Positions 1-11,186 of a DNA stretch of 64,000 nucleotides are shown here, piece after piece. Source of the stretch: Septoria linicola (Eukaryota > Ascomycota > Dothideomycetes > Mycosphaerellales > Mycosphaerellaceae). A program made the translations under genes and the position numbers. The stretch covers positions 5,022,001-5,086,000 of the forward strand of contig CP099418.1 of NCBI GenBank assembly GCA_024114885.1. Direction: 5' to 3'. The first letter of the stretch is position 1; each line of letters begins with the position of its first letter. The notes under the pieces are model-generated. The model searched no databases. It was not told where the DNA came from and was given only the letters and a program-made list of their open reading frames with translations.

Positions 1-1772
1 ATCGTTTCGTGACTCAGTGCAGACTGCCGCCACCACCGCACTCTGCAGGTGTATCTCCAGCTCCGATTGGGCTTGCATCTGACCGCAGAGCTACGAGTGT
101 GGGAGCTGTCTGGACAGTTAGCGGCACCTTGGTCACGGAGGGAGTGGCCAGCATACCTAATGGAAGGGGCGGCAGAGTCACAAGTAGAACGAGTGCTCCG
201 CACTATACCTCTAACTTTCTGCATCGACATACACCGAGTCAAGATCAAGAGACACACGCTAATCGTCTCGCTCTTGCCATGGACGTCAGGACACCCACAA
301 GTATGTTTGCGGACAGCTCAACGGCAGCGCCACTCAGTCCGTGTTCGCCACGGCGCAGGTCGTAGAGCGACAGCGGCCATCTCTCGACTCGATGGAACAA
401 TAATGCATGGGAAACTAATGGCCTATGTCGCTCCCCGATCAGGTCTTCAAAACGGAAACCTAAAGAGATATCCATCATCCCGTTCCGCGTGCTCGACGCG
501 CCAGCTCTTCGAGACGACTATTATTGTTCACTCCTGGCATACTCGCCAACGCTTCACTGCCTTGCTGTCGGGCTTGGACCCCATGTATATCTTTGGTCAG
601 AAGTTCGCGGTACCATGCCGACTCACATGCCCGACTCTCTGGCAGCGCCCTTCGGTGCTCATGTCACTTCTCTCTCTTTCAGCTCCGTCGAGGGCGGGAA
701 TGCTATTCTGGCTGTTGGCCGTGCAGATGGCAGAGTAACTTTATGGAGTCCACAAGACGCCGAGCCACGCTTCGACAGCGAGCAGCCTGCACCAGTGGCA
801 TGCGTGTGCTTCCGGCCTACTGCTGTTCGCAGAGCTTCCGTCAAAGAGCCGAACATGGTCGTAATGACTGAAGAGCTACTCGTAGGCGACGAGGTGGGGA
901 ATGTCTACTACTACTCAGTGGAGTGGCCGTCACCTGACCAGCGTGATCTTCTCGGCTGGCACGGCAGCATGACATTGATCGCAAGGTTTGGCTGCCATTC
1001 CCAGCAGGTGTGTGGCGTGGCTTGGAGCAGAGATGGAGAATATTTTGCCACCGGAGGCAATGACAATCATCTCTATTTGTTCGAGACTAGGAAATTGTTT
1101 CCTCGCCACGGCGACAGCAATAATCAACCAAGCCTGACAAGCGATGTCAACGTGGTCAATGGCAACAGCAATTCTGGCGTCGATCCACTGCTAGGTCAAG
1201 CTCAAGTGCTAGCCATTGGACCTGGTCAGCAGAAGCACCTTTTCGCTCTGAATGCAGCAGTCAAGGCCATCGCGTTCGCTCCCTGGCAAACGTCTCTTGT
1301 TGCAGCTGGAGGTGGAAGCAATGATCGATGCGTTCACTTCTTCCACGCGGTCAGTGGCGCAAAGCTGGCAACGATCGACTGCCATGCTCAAGTCACAAGT
1401 CTGGTCTGGAATAATACCAGGCGAGAAATTGCAGTGACTTTCGGCTTTGCGCAGCCCGAGCATCCATACAGAGTTGCAGTCTTTGCGTGGCCCAGTTGTA
1501 CAAGGGTCGTTGGCATACCGTGGTGGGGAGAGGAACGTGCTTTGTGGGCAGTGAGCTATCCTGGAGGTCCAAACAGTGGGAGAGACGAGGGCAAGAAAGG
1601 CAGAGGCGAAGGCTGCCTCGTGGTTGCAACAAGTGACGCGAGCATCAAATTCCACGAAGTTTGGGGTGAAAAGACGATTGGAGATGGTGGTGGTAGAGAT
1701 CTACTCGGAGGCAGTCGAATCCTGGAGGACACCGTCAGTGACGCTATTGAGGAAGTTGGAAGAATCAGGTGA
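1..1772 (+). CDS. ama1: Ama1-type meiosis-specific APC/C activator (WD40, Cdc20/Fizzy family), 5' partial, with an in-frame TAG
   Basis: Cdc20-family co-activators bring substrates to the anaphase-promoting complex; Ama1 is the meiotic member. The frame is open from the left edge (an RFV tract there may be the C-box DRFxP) to 1772, except for one TAG at 363-365. The junction before the propeller reads PFRVLDAPALRDDYY, the family signature, followed by WD repeats such as VYLWSE, VTLWSP and HLYLFE. The protein ends in the dipeptide IR, the tail that docks on the APC/C. The upstream part (GAVWTVSG, then an Asn/Gly/Arg-rich stretch) resembles filamentous-fungal Ama1 rather than Cdc20 or Cdh1. The TAG separates SPRRRS from SDSGHLSTRW, and both sides look coding. 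Alternatives are a spliced 84-nt segment at 359-442 with a poor donor, readthrough, RNA editing, or a nonsense allele. Family assignment is firm; the state of the gene is not. Confidence 0.82.
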
Positions 1773-2743
1773 GGAGATGATCATGGTTGCGAGATGTGCT
1801 ATGCATGCAGCAGCGACCTGTAAAGTATAAGGATCAGTCACGAGATACCTGTGAACCTATGCGCGCTATCACAATTGACTCCTCAGACAGCACAACTCGT
1901 CTTTTCTAAGATCAGTTGGTGACATAAGTTCCAAGCCTGATTGTCCAAACTTTGTCATCTGAGTAAAGTTTAGGTGTGAAAGAACTGATGACGATGTCGT
2001 TGTTACACGTGCCGAGATAGCCACAGCTTCATGTCTCGCGTTTTTCAGAGCGCCACGTGTCGTCGCCGTGTAGCGCGATGGAACAAGGAAAACAAGTTGA
2101 TTGTTGTGGCAGAATCTTGTAGTGGATGATTGCAATGCTGACGCATCGCAAGAAATCTAATCATGCTTTGTATACTACGTAGGAATGGCCCGTCGCTAAT
2201 CCAATGACCATGATCAAAACCGCTTCTGCACAACCAAGAAGCAAGCAAGAAGATAAAACTGAAAGGCGCTCTCAATCATGTGTACGCAGTATCGCTCAAA
2301 AGCTCGTGATGTCTGGGGGTATCCAACTGTTCGTTCAAGAAAGAAGCCAAAAAGAGTCATCAATGATGATAAGCAAGCCAAAATTCATGTTTGTCGTTTC
2401 ACTCGTTCCATCGTGAAGTGTCCTGCTCTGAGGTGTTGTTGCATATGCATGGCATGTTGTTCGCTCTGTGAGAATGCAATCGCCATGCCGTCAGTCGCAT
2501 CGTTTCATCTCGTGGTGTATCGTTTCATCAAGTGCCACTTGACTGAAGATTCGTCCTTGATCGGCTACGGAGTTCGCGCCTCGCACGTTCAGTCGAAGAC
2601 TCGCTTTCGTAGCTTTCATGGCTGTCTTCGCGCACACGACCTTCTCGTATCGGCGTCGGGCCTGTGTTCTTCAGGATGGATGGCTTAGGGCTACTGGCAG
2701 GACTGCTGCTGGGAATCGTACTACCCGCGCTACTTTTGCGCTT
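1773..2743. other. Convergent intergenic region
   Basis: This lies between two convergent genes and should hold both 3' UTRs. The open frames here are short and show no recognisable motif or codon pattern. I see no RNA gene. Confidence 0.5.
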
Positions 2744-5215
2744 CTAGTGTGTAGGAGGTGGTCCGTACGGATTTGTATTGTTGACATAGCTACCGTAGCC
2801 GTCTGTGCCACCAGGTGCAGCAGAAGCGCCAGGATACCAACTGCGTCGTCTATCATCCAGTGCGCCTGGCATCGAATTACGGTTGAAATTGTTTGGTATG
2901 CTGCCTGCGCCGTACTGCACAGGATCGTAACCTGTTGGACCTGGCTGCATATTTCTCGGTGGTATGGGTCGGCCTCCAAACTCTTCATCTTTCCGCCCGG
3001 AAGGTCTTCTGCTATCATAGGCTCGAAGAGTGTCCTCGTCCGGGTCGCCAACAAAGCGGTCGCGGGGTGGAGGCCCATGCAGGTTAGACGCGTACTGGGA
3101 AGAGGGGATCTGGTTGATATCCATAGGCTCGCTCCGAAAGCCGGTGCCACGAGGAGGCGGCGACCTGCGCCCGCTTTTGGAATATGTACAAGAAGCAGAC
3201 GGCGGGGCCTGAGACGTTCTGTGACTTCTGGCGGAAGTCGGCATGTGGAGTGGCTCAGCGCCTCCGCCAAATGATGCCTGAGTCGGCAGATTCGCGTCTT
3301 GTCGTGAAGATCTCGAGGGTGGAAACTCGGGGCGTTGTTGATTGACGTTTGGTCTGCTAGACTGTCGCTGACTTCGATCGCGCTCACGGTCGCGATCTCT
3401 GTCGTTATCGCGCTCACGGTCACGGTCACGCTCACGCTCACGCTCTCTGTCTCGTTCTCGCTCACGATTTATCTCTGCTCCGTACTGCTTGCCGGCCCCC
3501 TCCTTCGCGACGTATGGCTTTCGCTCGCGCTCAATCGGAACAGCTGGAGGCGATATGTCTGTGGGGTCGTCGTCGTCGATCACACTTGACTGTGGAGCAG
3601 ATTTGCCGTAGGGAGCCCTCTCGCGTTCCGGGAACGCCTGCTGGTTGGGCGATGCTGCTGGTGGAGCCGAAGTAGGCGGCGGGGGCATTGCGTTTATGAC
3701 CCGTTCTAGAGGCACAAGATCTGGTACGTGACCGAGGCTTGCAATCAATCTTTGCTCAGCCTGCACGTTCGACTTTGTGGGCAGCAATCGTCTTGACAGC
3801 TCTTTGGGGAACCGCTCCTTGGTGTTGTCTGCATTCGAAATGGGCATATTCTTGACAGCAGTCGACAGTCGAGTGAACTCGGTGTCAGGGTGTGCCTGAA
3901 TAAGACATGTCATGAATTGAGCGAAGCCCTGTGGCGTCAAGGCAGGCACACTAGGCACATCTTGTGCGTGCTGTTGTGGCTGTATGAAGTGGTGCTGGCA
4001 CAGCAGCTTCCTGTACATGACCGAGATCGAATCGTGGGCCATGTCTCCTCCAAATATAACCGTCCATGGATAGTGTTCCTTTCCAACCTTGGTCTCATTG
4101 AGGAATCTCAGCATCTTCTTAGGTCCAATGACAAGGCTCCGTCTTGGTTCATAGTCATCAATAATGTGCTGAGCAAGTCCTCTCAGAAATTGGTCAAGGC
4201 GGGGCGTAGGCTGCCCATTGTCGAATAGAGGTTGCCAGTACTGCTCCAATGTGGTGGGCTCCTCAAGTTCCGCTGGAGCGTCGTCAAGCTTCGTCGACTG
4301 ATTCCTATTACTAGCAGCACCATCGTACGAAGCTCTATTGCGCTGTGTCGCCCGTGCTGTGGCTTCAGACGAGCCTCTCCTCCGTGGCGGTACGTCACTA
4401 GCGCTCAGGTCCTGATCCAGTGCTGTAGTCTTACTACGCTTAAGACCTCCAAAGCTGACATCTGGTTGAGACGCTCGTGGTGTGGGCTCCTTCTCTTGGT
4501 TACTCTGAGTACTGCCGCGGCTGCGTATGCTCTCATGACTCTGTCTGCTGAAGTGGCTACCTGCATCCGATAATTCGCGATCTCGTTCGGGAGACGAACC
4601 CTTGCTGTTTCGATAGAAATTATCCCGGTCGAGCGCAGGTGATGGCGGTGTGAAGTGCGGGGGAAATGATTCGGTGGTCGAGCTCTGAGCAGGTGATTGC
4701 TGCGGTGGTGATCGAGACGCATTCGAGAGAGGTGGCTGTACGGATGGGGCGCGCTGCGAATGTGTCGATGAGGTCGGCGTCGGTCCTGCAGAGAGATTGG
4801 CCAGATTTAAATTCTTGATGACCTGTTCGGTCACTTGCTCAATCAGTCTCTTCTCCAGGTCTGGCGCCAACTGCGCGCTCGACGCCGAGTTGTCGAATGC
4901 AGCATTGACAGCATCCTTGACTGGCTGCTGTGGCTGATGAAGAATCGGTGGTGGACGCTCGGCACGCGAGCCTGCGCGCGCTCGAGAGGTGTCAATGACT
5001 TTGTGGATCGACTCTTGTGATGGGTTTGTCGAGTTGCATGTTGGCTGTAAAGATGGTCGGTGTTGTTGTTGTGGCTGGTCTGTCGTAGGTTGAGATTGTG
5101 ACTTGAATGGTAGCTGGAAGGCCTGTGTTGGCGGCACAGCGTCGTGATTGAGTGCCTTGTCGGGTCGCAGCGCCGGCGAGGACGAATTGCGAGAGTCAAC
5201 CATACTGACGGGCAT
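2744..5215 (-). CDS. DUF7514-type protein with a long disordered Arg/Asp/Glu-rich tail
   Basis: Single-exon frame of 823 residues. About the first 300 residues are Ser/Pro/Gln-rich and look disordered. A folded block follows (roughly 310-500) that I recognise as the fungal DUF7514 domain: it contains YWQPLFDNGQPTPRLDQFLR, then DDYEPRRSLVIGP, HYPWTVIFGG, HPDTEF and RFPKELSRRLLP. The function of that domain is not known. After a Pro-rich linker there is an RE/RD/ER repeat tract (DNA about 3357-3474) and a Pro/Arg/Tyr-rich C-terminus ending in YGPPPTH. The composition suggests a nuclear or RNA-associated scaffold, but this is only inference. The ATG at 5215 is followed in frame by a second Met at residue 5, so either could start translation. 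No splice site is needed to keep the frame. It is transcribed away from the ste11-like gene. Confidence 0.85.
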   Translation of the reverse strand: MPVSMVDSRNSSSPALRPDKALNHDAVPPTQAFQLPFKSQSQPTTDQPQQQHRPSLQPTCNSTNPSQESIHKVIDTSRARAGSRAERPPPILHQPQQPVKDAVNAAFDNSASSAQLAPDLEKRLIEQVTEQVIKNLNLANLSAGPTPTSSTHSQRAPSVQPPLSNASRSPPQQSPAQSSTTESFPPHFTPPSPALDRDNFYRNSKGSSPERDRELSDAGSHFSRQSHESIRSRGSTQSNQEKEPTPRASQPDVSFGGLKRSKTTALDQDLSASDVPPRRRGSSEATARATQRNRASYDGAASNRNQSTKLDDAPAELEEPTTLEQYWQPLFDNGQPTPRLDQFLRGLAQHIIDDYEPRRSLVIGPKKMLRFLNETKVGKEHYPWTVIFGGDMAHDSISVMYRKLLCQHHFIQPQQHAQDVPSVPALTPQGFAQFMTCLIQAHPDTEFTRLSTAVKNMPISNADNTKERFPKELSRRLLPTKSNVQAEQRLIASLGHVPDLVPLERVINAMPPPPTSAPPAASPNQQAFPERERAPYGKSAPQSSVIDDDDPTDISPPAVPIERERKPYVAKEGAGKQYGAEINRERERDRERERERDRDRERDNDRDRDRERDRSQRQSSRPNVNQQRPEFPPSRSSRQDANLPTQASFGGGAEPLHMPTSARSHRTSQAPPSASCTYSKSGRRSPPPRGTGFRSEPMDINQIPSSQYASNLHGPPPRDRFVGDPDEDTLRAYDSRRPSGRKDEEFGGRPIPPRNMQPGPTGYDPVQYGAGSIPNNFNRNSMPGALDDRRRSWYPGASAAPGGTDGYGSYVNNTNPYGPPPTH
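3357..3474. repeat. Low-complexity Arg-Asp/Arg-Glu coding tract
   Basis: Short tandem units related to CGCTCACGGT run through this stretch. On the minus strand they encode alternating Arg with Asp or Glu inside the DUF7514-type protein. Such tracts vary in length by slippage. Confidence 0.7.
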
Positions 5216-7279
5216 GCGCTAACGCACGATACCGCTCAGCACAAAGGTGGAGAGGCGTCTCACTACCGACACGCGGATCGGGTATCGTGGTCGTGCTCAT
5301 TCACTGCTGCAGATGTCGTTGGCATCATACGTGGATGTCCTGTGAAGAGTTGCTGGCAAATCGCAGTTTCCAGAGTGCGTGCTGGCAGTGACAGCAAGAT
5401 GCGTGAATGCAAGGCGGCCTCTGATGCGAGGCGTCCGGTAGTTATTGCTGGTGATTGATCGGCATTCAGCCTTGTACAATGCACTGCGAGACTGCCGCGG
5501 ATGTTCGGTGCGTAAGAAATATATGTGCTTCGTTTGACGTGGCCGCGTGGGTCAGAGCAAGGTCTTCGTAGGTGGTAGTCACACCGTGTAGTTTGTGTTG
5601 TGATTTCTCACGTTTCCTAGTTTACGCTCGCCCAAAAGTGGCTGTGAGATCGGCCCTGCAATGACGATGTGAGTAGCAAGGAGCGCGGCAGCATCGACCT
5701 CTCTCGGCAAAGGGTACAAAAAGTAGATTGGCGATAATTGGTCACGCTGCGACTCATGTGCGATAGACGCAGGCAAAAGATCTGCTCGAAGTTTTGCTGA
5801 TTACCATGGCCGACGTGATTCATAAAATGTCGCAGCGATGGTCCTTGCAGTGCATGTCTGCGCCGCCCGAAAAGAGTGGGCATATACGAAAACTGGCGGA
5901 TCCCTCGAGCAACCAGACAGTCATCACAGCGTGTGCTCGGATATCTCGTCAGTAGCATGATAGCATAGCCAGGTTTGTCCAGGACATCGATCCATGTCGA
6001 TTGCCATTTTTCCGAGACGTGTTTGGCTGTCTTGCCACCGGTCTACATGCGCGTCAGTTACGCCCCGTACACACCACACCAGTATGAGAGGTGTCGGCAG
6101 GGAGCTCCGATGCCATGTCGACATGCATGATCTCGCGGGCTTGGGCAGCAGAAGGAAGAGAGGAGAGAGCTTGCTGATGATTGTGTGCGGCTCTGCGAGC
6201 TGTCGGACGGTTGATCTGACTGCCGCCCGCGTCTCGGTGGCTCTGCTCTGCTCTCCCTTCCCGTCCACATTCTGATCCTCACGCGGCGATGCGCTGTCTC
6301 GTCGGCGCAGCGTTGCGCAAGAGCATGACAACCCAGGTCGCACCGTCGCCCAGTTCTCACGGCCACTGCACGTTCTCACATTTCTGACACGCGAGATGCT
6401 TTGCAAGCCTGTCACGGCACGTCGAGGGAGGATTGCTCTCGTTCATGTAAAGACGTCGGCAGCGCTAACTATTTCAAAATGGTCAAACAGACTGAGTGAT
6501 CCACCGACCAATCGCAGTGAGAGAAAGGCAGTGGTCGCGTTTCACAATTCGCAGCACAGACATCCTGACGTTCTCTCTGCTGCTCACGGCTGCAGCGCGA
6601 GTCTCAGTCGTGCGCCGTTTTGGCTGGCGCATTTGACACTGTCGACACTGATTCTGTACCATCTGACTGCGCTGCAAACCTGTTCATCGACCGCAATCTC
6701 CCATTTGGACGCACGAATTCGCGCGTGGACGTGCTGCTGACCTGTTGGGTCCCCTGTTCTTCACGCGCTCCAGCTCCAGCTTCATTGGCCGCAAGTAGAG
6801 CAGTGCTGAAACACTCGGTGCCTCCAACAGCGAGACAGCTTGGCCTGGGGGACGAGGCCTTCCTTCTCTCATAATCACACACACCGCCGTGCTCCTCTGC
6901 CGCTGCTCAGTGCTGCCTCGTCTGAGCAAGCGCCGGCTCGTCAGTCACTTCGTCAGCCTGCAGCAGCAGAGGCGTTGTTGGGTAGTGCTGCCAGACGTGC
7001 ATCGACCGACAGTCACCAGCAGGCACTCTTGGGGAACTACACGACTGTCATACCGACACGCGCACACTTCCACTTACTCCCCGGGCGGCGCTGGCGAGAC
7101 CCACGCGACTTTCTGGAACGACGGGACCAGCGACACGAGCAGTCGACGTCCAACGATGCTGACCGCATACCGACACCACTAATTCTTTCTTGGATCATTC
7201 TTTGTCACACAGAGCGGGCAAGCTGCCCCCCCCCGTCGCTCCTCCTCGTTGTCTCCAGGTCGCTTGACTTCCTCCCACA
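5216..7279. promoter_or_regulatory. Divergent 2-kb promoter region of the DUF7514-type gene and ste11
   Basis: No supported gene lies here. The 400 bases before the ste11 ATG are CT-rich, with runs such as CCCCCCCCGTCGCTCCTCC just upstream of position 7260, as is common in fungal 5' leaders. Both neighbours are transcribed outward, so both promoters must lie here. The length fits a long regulated leader for the kinase gene. Open frames of up to 163 codons on the minus strand show no family signature. Confidence 0.5.
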
Positions 7280-10177
7280 ATGACGGCTCTGGCTCTGCGC
7301 TCGCCTTACCCGGCACCATCGCTATCGAGCAATATGGCGCCCAGTCACTACCGCCCGACCAACCTAAACGGCCATGGCGTCTTCACGTCTCCCACTGAGT
7401 CCGAGTTCTCAGAGTCGTACAAGGACATCGCGGGTTCTGTACTGCAATGGGACGAGGAGCGCGTGAGCGAATGGCTGAAGAGCATTAACTGCGCCCAATA
7501 TGTCGACATCTTCAGGAAGAACAACATCACTGGCGAGAACCTCATGGATTTGGACCAAGCCACCTTGAAGGAGATGGGCATCAAGAAGATTGGTGATCGC
7601 GTGCGGATCAACACTCACGCGAAGACATTTAGAAGTAATGTGTACAAGAGAACCAGCAAGCGCAACATCAATAGAGTAAGGGAGGATCAGCAGCGGACAC
7701 AGTGTTGCAGAGCTAACATGCAACAGCACTCTCTCGCGGTTCTAGATGGCAACCAGCAGCTAACACCTCCATCATCTGGATCGCCTCGACCTCTCCACTC
7801 GGCGCGTTCAGGCACAACGTCACGAGCAGACAAGCGAATCTCGAGGCAATTTAATGGTGCCGATATGGCACACGCCTCATACTTGAGTGGTACAACGCTG
7901 GCCAAGTCGACCTCGCGACCCAGCTCACCTCTTGTCGATCAAGAGAACCGTTCGAGACGGAATGGTGCTCCGAGCCCCATGGAAAACACTCGCAAGGACA
8001 CTGGCTCGTCCTATGCCAGCAGTCAAGCGCCTCTTACCGCTCGCCATTACACAGGCAACACGAGGACACCGCTTGAGACGCCACAAACCGCCCGATTCCA
8101 ATCACATGTCAGAGCCTCGCCTTCGCTAGACAACCTACAGCCCCGATCACTGCCGAGCGAGAAGCCATATATCCGGGTCATCTTTGAAAGCGGGCAAGGG
8201 AAGGTGATTGACATCAAGACTTTCCGCACTGCTGAGGACATCATCAAGGCTACACTACGCAAGGGTAATCTGAATGAGAGCCACTTCAGATCATACTGCT
8301 TCTATGTGCTGGATGGTACGGATCCGAACCCGAACTTCTGCAGGAGACTAGGAGAAGGAGAATTGTGCAAGCTGTGCAACGATGGCGTGCGGACTGAAAG
8401 AGGACGTCTAATATTGAGAAAGATTCATGCTGGCGAGCCGAATGGGGAACAGCTTCGACACGCTGCGCGCATAGCAGAGCAGCAGCAACCTGAACCTCCC
8501 GCGATTGAAGTGCAAACTCCTTTCAAGTCGAAGAGTCATCTGAAGATTGAAAAGCTTACTGGCGAACCTCTGGCCGCTGTCAGCTATCCCATGAGTCCTG
8601 CGAGCCAGGCCGAGAGGAACGATTACTTTGCGACAAACAGTGACTCGGGAAACAACTCAGCCATCAAGCGAAACCAAAGCACAATGTCGACAGCATCAGC
8701 TCGTGCGAGGAAACTAAAAGATTTCTATGGTGCCAGACCTCCCACCGAATTGATCACGCAGGATCTGCAATCCTACTTCCCGGAAGTCGACAGAGAAGCA
8801 ATGGATCGCACAGTGCGAATGTCAATACGAAGGAGCAAGAGACTAAGTCGAGCTGTACGAACGCTCAGCACCGCCAGCAACTTTAGCATCGCTAGCAGTC
8901 TCAAGGATGCGCCTCCACTACCTACCATCGCTGACACCTGGTTGAAAGAGGCTGGGCAAGCACAAAAGAACGGTCTTCGTCCTCTCAGTGTGGTGCGCTT
9001 AGGCAGGTCAGACTCACACCGTGAATCTGTCACGAGCAGTGTCCTTGAGCCTCTTGATGAGGAGTCGCCGCTTGAGCCCAATCGAAAGAGCTATGTCTCT
9101 TTTGGCGGCGACAGCGGCTCAGACACAACGACAAGCAATCTTGCAGTCACAGACCCAGAGGGCAACACAGTCACATCGTACTTTGACGAAAGTGGCAGCA
9201 GCCCTGCGGTGACGGAAGGCGGCACTGACAGCTTCAACTCGCGGCTTTCGAGATTCATCGCGGAGGACGGCGAAGAGCCTGACGAGGAGTTGATTGCACA
9301 TCTCAACACCGACAGCTGGGACGACCTCAAATATCTGAAGGGTGCAATGATCGGTCAGGGATCATTCGGCACAGTCTTTCTTGCGCTGCATGCGGTCACG
9401 GCCGAACTGATGGCCGTGAAGCAAGTCGAAATGCCTAGCAAGGCTGGTAGCACCATGGATGCGAAGAAGAACAACATGATCGAAGCACTCAAGCACGAGA
9501 TCACGCTGCTCAAGGACCTCAAGCATGAAAACATCGTGCGATACCTTGGATCCAACAGTGATGAAACACATCTCAACATTTTCCTCGAATATGTTGCCGG
9601 TGGTTCTGTCGCGAGTATGCTTACCAACTACGGATCTTTGCCCGAGGGCCTGGTTTCCAATTTTGTAAGACAGATCTTGCAAGGCTTGAATTACTTGCAC
9701 TCGAAGGACATCATCCATCGCGACATCAAGGGTGCCAACATCCTCGTGGACAACAAGGGTACGGTCAAGATCTCCGATTTCGGCATTAGCAAGCGTGTCG
9801 AGGCTTCAACGCTGCTCAACCCAGGACCGCACAAGCGCGGCGGCCCTCGCGTATCTTTGCAAGGCTCAGTCTTCTGGATGGCCCCAGAAGTCGTGCGACA
9901 AACTGCATACACAAAAAAGGCAGACATCTGGTCACTTGGCTGTCTCATTGTAGAAATGATGACTGGCAGTCATCCACACCCCAACTGCACACAGCTTCAA
10001 GCCATCTTCAAGATCGGCGCAAGTGGCAACAATGCAGACAGCGCTAAGCCAGATCTCCCGGAGGACGCAAGCGAAGCGGCTCGGGAGTTCTTGGCTCGCA
10101 CTTTTGAGCTCGAGCACGAGAAGCGACCTAGTGCCGAAGAATTGGGCACTATGGCATTTTGTACGATGAAGACCTGA
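7280..10177 (+). CDS. ste11: MAP kinase kinase kinase of the Ste11 family
   Basis: Ste11 is the MAPKKK that feeds the pheromone/filamentation and osmotic MAPK cascades. Domains in order: a SAM domain (about 53-119, WDEERVSEWLKSINCAQYV), which in yeast binds the adaptor Ste50; a Ras-binding-like domain (about 277-375, beginning PYIRVIFESGQGKVIDIK); a disordered Ser-rich linker; and a C-terminal kinase domain (about 664-948) with GQGSFGTV, AVKQVE, HRDIKGANIL, DFGISK and the APE loop WMAPEVV. The frame is open throughout, but 7676-7726 has GTAAGG, a CTAAC branch site and CAG, is 51 nt long, and interrupts the junction that is continuous in homologues. Spliced, the protein is 948 residues (965 if the intron is retained). 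Met19 is an alternative start. The last few residues after RPSAEEL are less conserved than usual. Confidence 0.95.
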   Translation: MTALALRSPYPAPSLSSNMAPSHYRPTNLNGHGVFTSPTESEFSESYKDIAGSVLQWDEERVSEWLKSINCAQYVDIFRKNNITGENLMDLDQATLKEMGIKKIGDRVRINTHAKTFRSNVYKRTSKRNINRVREDQQRTQCCRANMQQHSLAVLDGNQQLTPPSSGSPRPLHSARSGTTSRADKRISRQFNGADMAHASYLSGTTLAKSTSRPSSPLVDQENRSRRNGAPSPMENTRKDTGSSYASSQAPLTARHYTGNTRTPLETPQTARFQSHVRASPSLDNLQPRSLPSEKPYIRVIFESGQGKVIDIKTFRTAEDIIKATLRKGNLNESHFRSYCFYVLDGTDPNPNFCRRLGEGELCKLCNDGVRTERGRLILRKIHAGEPNGEQLRHAARIAEQQQPEPPAIEVQTPFKSKSHLKIEKLTGEPLAAVSYPMSPASQAERNDYFATNSDSGNNSAIKRNQSTMSTASARARKLKDFYGARPPTELITQDLQSYFPEVDREAMDRTVRMSIRRSKRLSRAVRTLSTASNFSIASSLKDAPPLPTIADTWLKEAGQAQKNGLRPLSVVRLGRSDSHRESVTSSVLEPLDEESPLEPNRKSYVSFGGDSGSDTTTSNLAVTDPEGNTVTSYFDESGSSPAVTEGGTDSFNSRLSRFIAEDGEEPDEELIAHLNTDSWDDLKYLKGAMIGQGSFGTVFLALHAVTAELMAVKQVEMPSKAGSTMDAKKNNMIEALKHEITLLKDLKHENIVRYLGSNSDETHLNIFLEYVAGGSVASMLTNYGSLPEGLVSNFVRQILQGLNYLHSKDIIHRDIKGANILVDNKGTVKISDFGISKRVEASTLLNPGPHKRGGPRVSLQGSVFWMAPEVVRQTAYTKKADIWSLGCLIVEMMTGSHPHPNCTQLQAIFKIGASGNNADSAKPDLPEDASEAAREFLARTFELEHEKRPSAEELGTMAFCTMKT

Positions 10178-11186
10178 GCCAAGCAACACTAGCCAGGCAA
10201 TTTTGACGACGAAAGAAACGACATGAAGAGATGGAGTAATGATCGGCATAAGCGAACAAGCAAAGCAAGCAAAGACGCGCGCAAAGCACAGCACAGCAGC
10301 ATTCACGGGGGAACTTGTTTGGGTATCACTGAGACTGACGCGGAGAATACTGTCACGGTCGAGGTCGATGGATCGTATCTGATGCCGACGCACTTGTGCG
10401 CCGACGCTTTTTGTGTGTGGATGGAAAAGGGAACACCCTGGAGGTAACAAATGTCGTTGTTGAAGTTCTTCTTCTTCTTGATCGGAAGCAAGCAAGCAAG
10501 AGGAAAAAGGTGCTAGTCACCGGGTAATTGGTAATTGCACCAGACAGACAGGCAGACAGACACACCTACCCCTCTCACAAAACCACAAATTATCCCAAAG
10601 TTTCAAGCCTTGAATCATACACATAGAATTTTGCCCTGTCAAAGGAGCTGCACGTGGTCCGCTTCTACATTTCGCAGCAGCAAGCATCCCATGCTCCGTC
10701 GTGGCAAGGCTGAGCTCGGAGTTGAAGCACCGCCGACAGAAGCCGGCGCAAACACAAATCTTCGCGTGGTGCTGCTTGTCCCCATCTCTTGCAGAGAATG
10801 AGTATTCTGAAGCTCAGTTTGGGGAAAGCTTTTCGAGTTGCTGGATTCGATGTGATGTGATGAAGCAAACGTGCTGCTGAGTGTTGTGCTGTAAGAGAAG
10901 GTGTTGCGTCGCATTTTTTGCACTAACACGTTTCGAGCGCGTTTGGAGAGACTCCTGTCAGCGTCGCGGGTTGGGAGGGATGGCTTGCTGGCTTGCTGGC
11001 TGGCCGGCGTGGGTGAATTTGAGGCGTGGGGGACGGCATCTGCATTCTGACTTCTGATTGTAATAGAGCTGGCGAGACCTTGTGAGACGTGAGCATTGCC
11101 TCTGCTGGATTTGAAGTCGAGGACTAGTCTTGAGATGCTGTTGAGGCGGCTCGATCACTTGCTGAAACTGGGAACGGCGGGAGAAT
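10178..11186. other. Intergenic region after ste11
   Basis: It holds the 3' ends of two convergent genes. Simple-sequence tracts are visible (CAGA repeats near 10541, GCTTGCTGG repeats near 10982). I see no gene. Confidence 0.45.
10541..10565. repeat. CAGA microsatellite
   Basis: Six near-perfect CAGA/CAGG tetranucleotides in a row, in non-coding DNA. Confidence 0.75.

Noticed and set aside
301..365. Intron starting at the good donor GTATGT (301) to remove the TAG in the Ama1-type gene
   Set aside because: No acceptor within normal distance restores the frame; the only in-phase AG after the TAG (465) would delete conserved residues.
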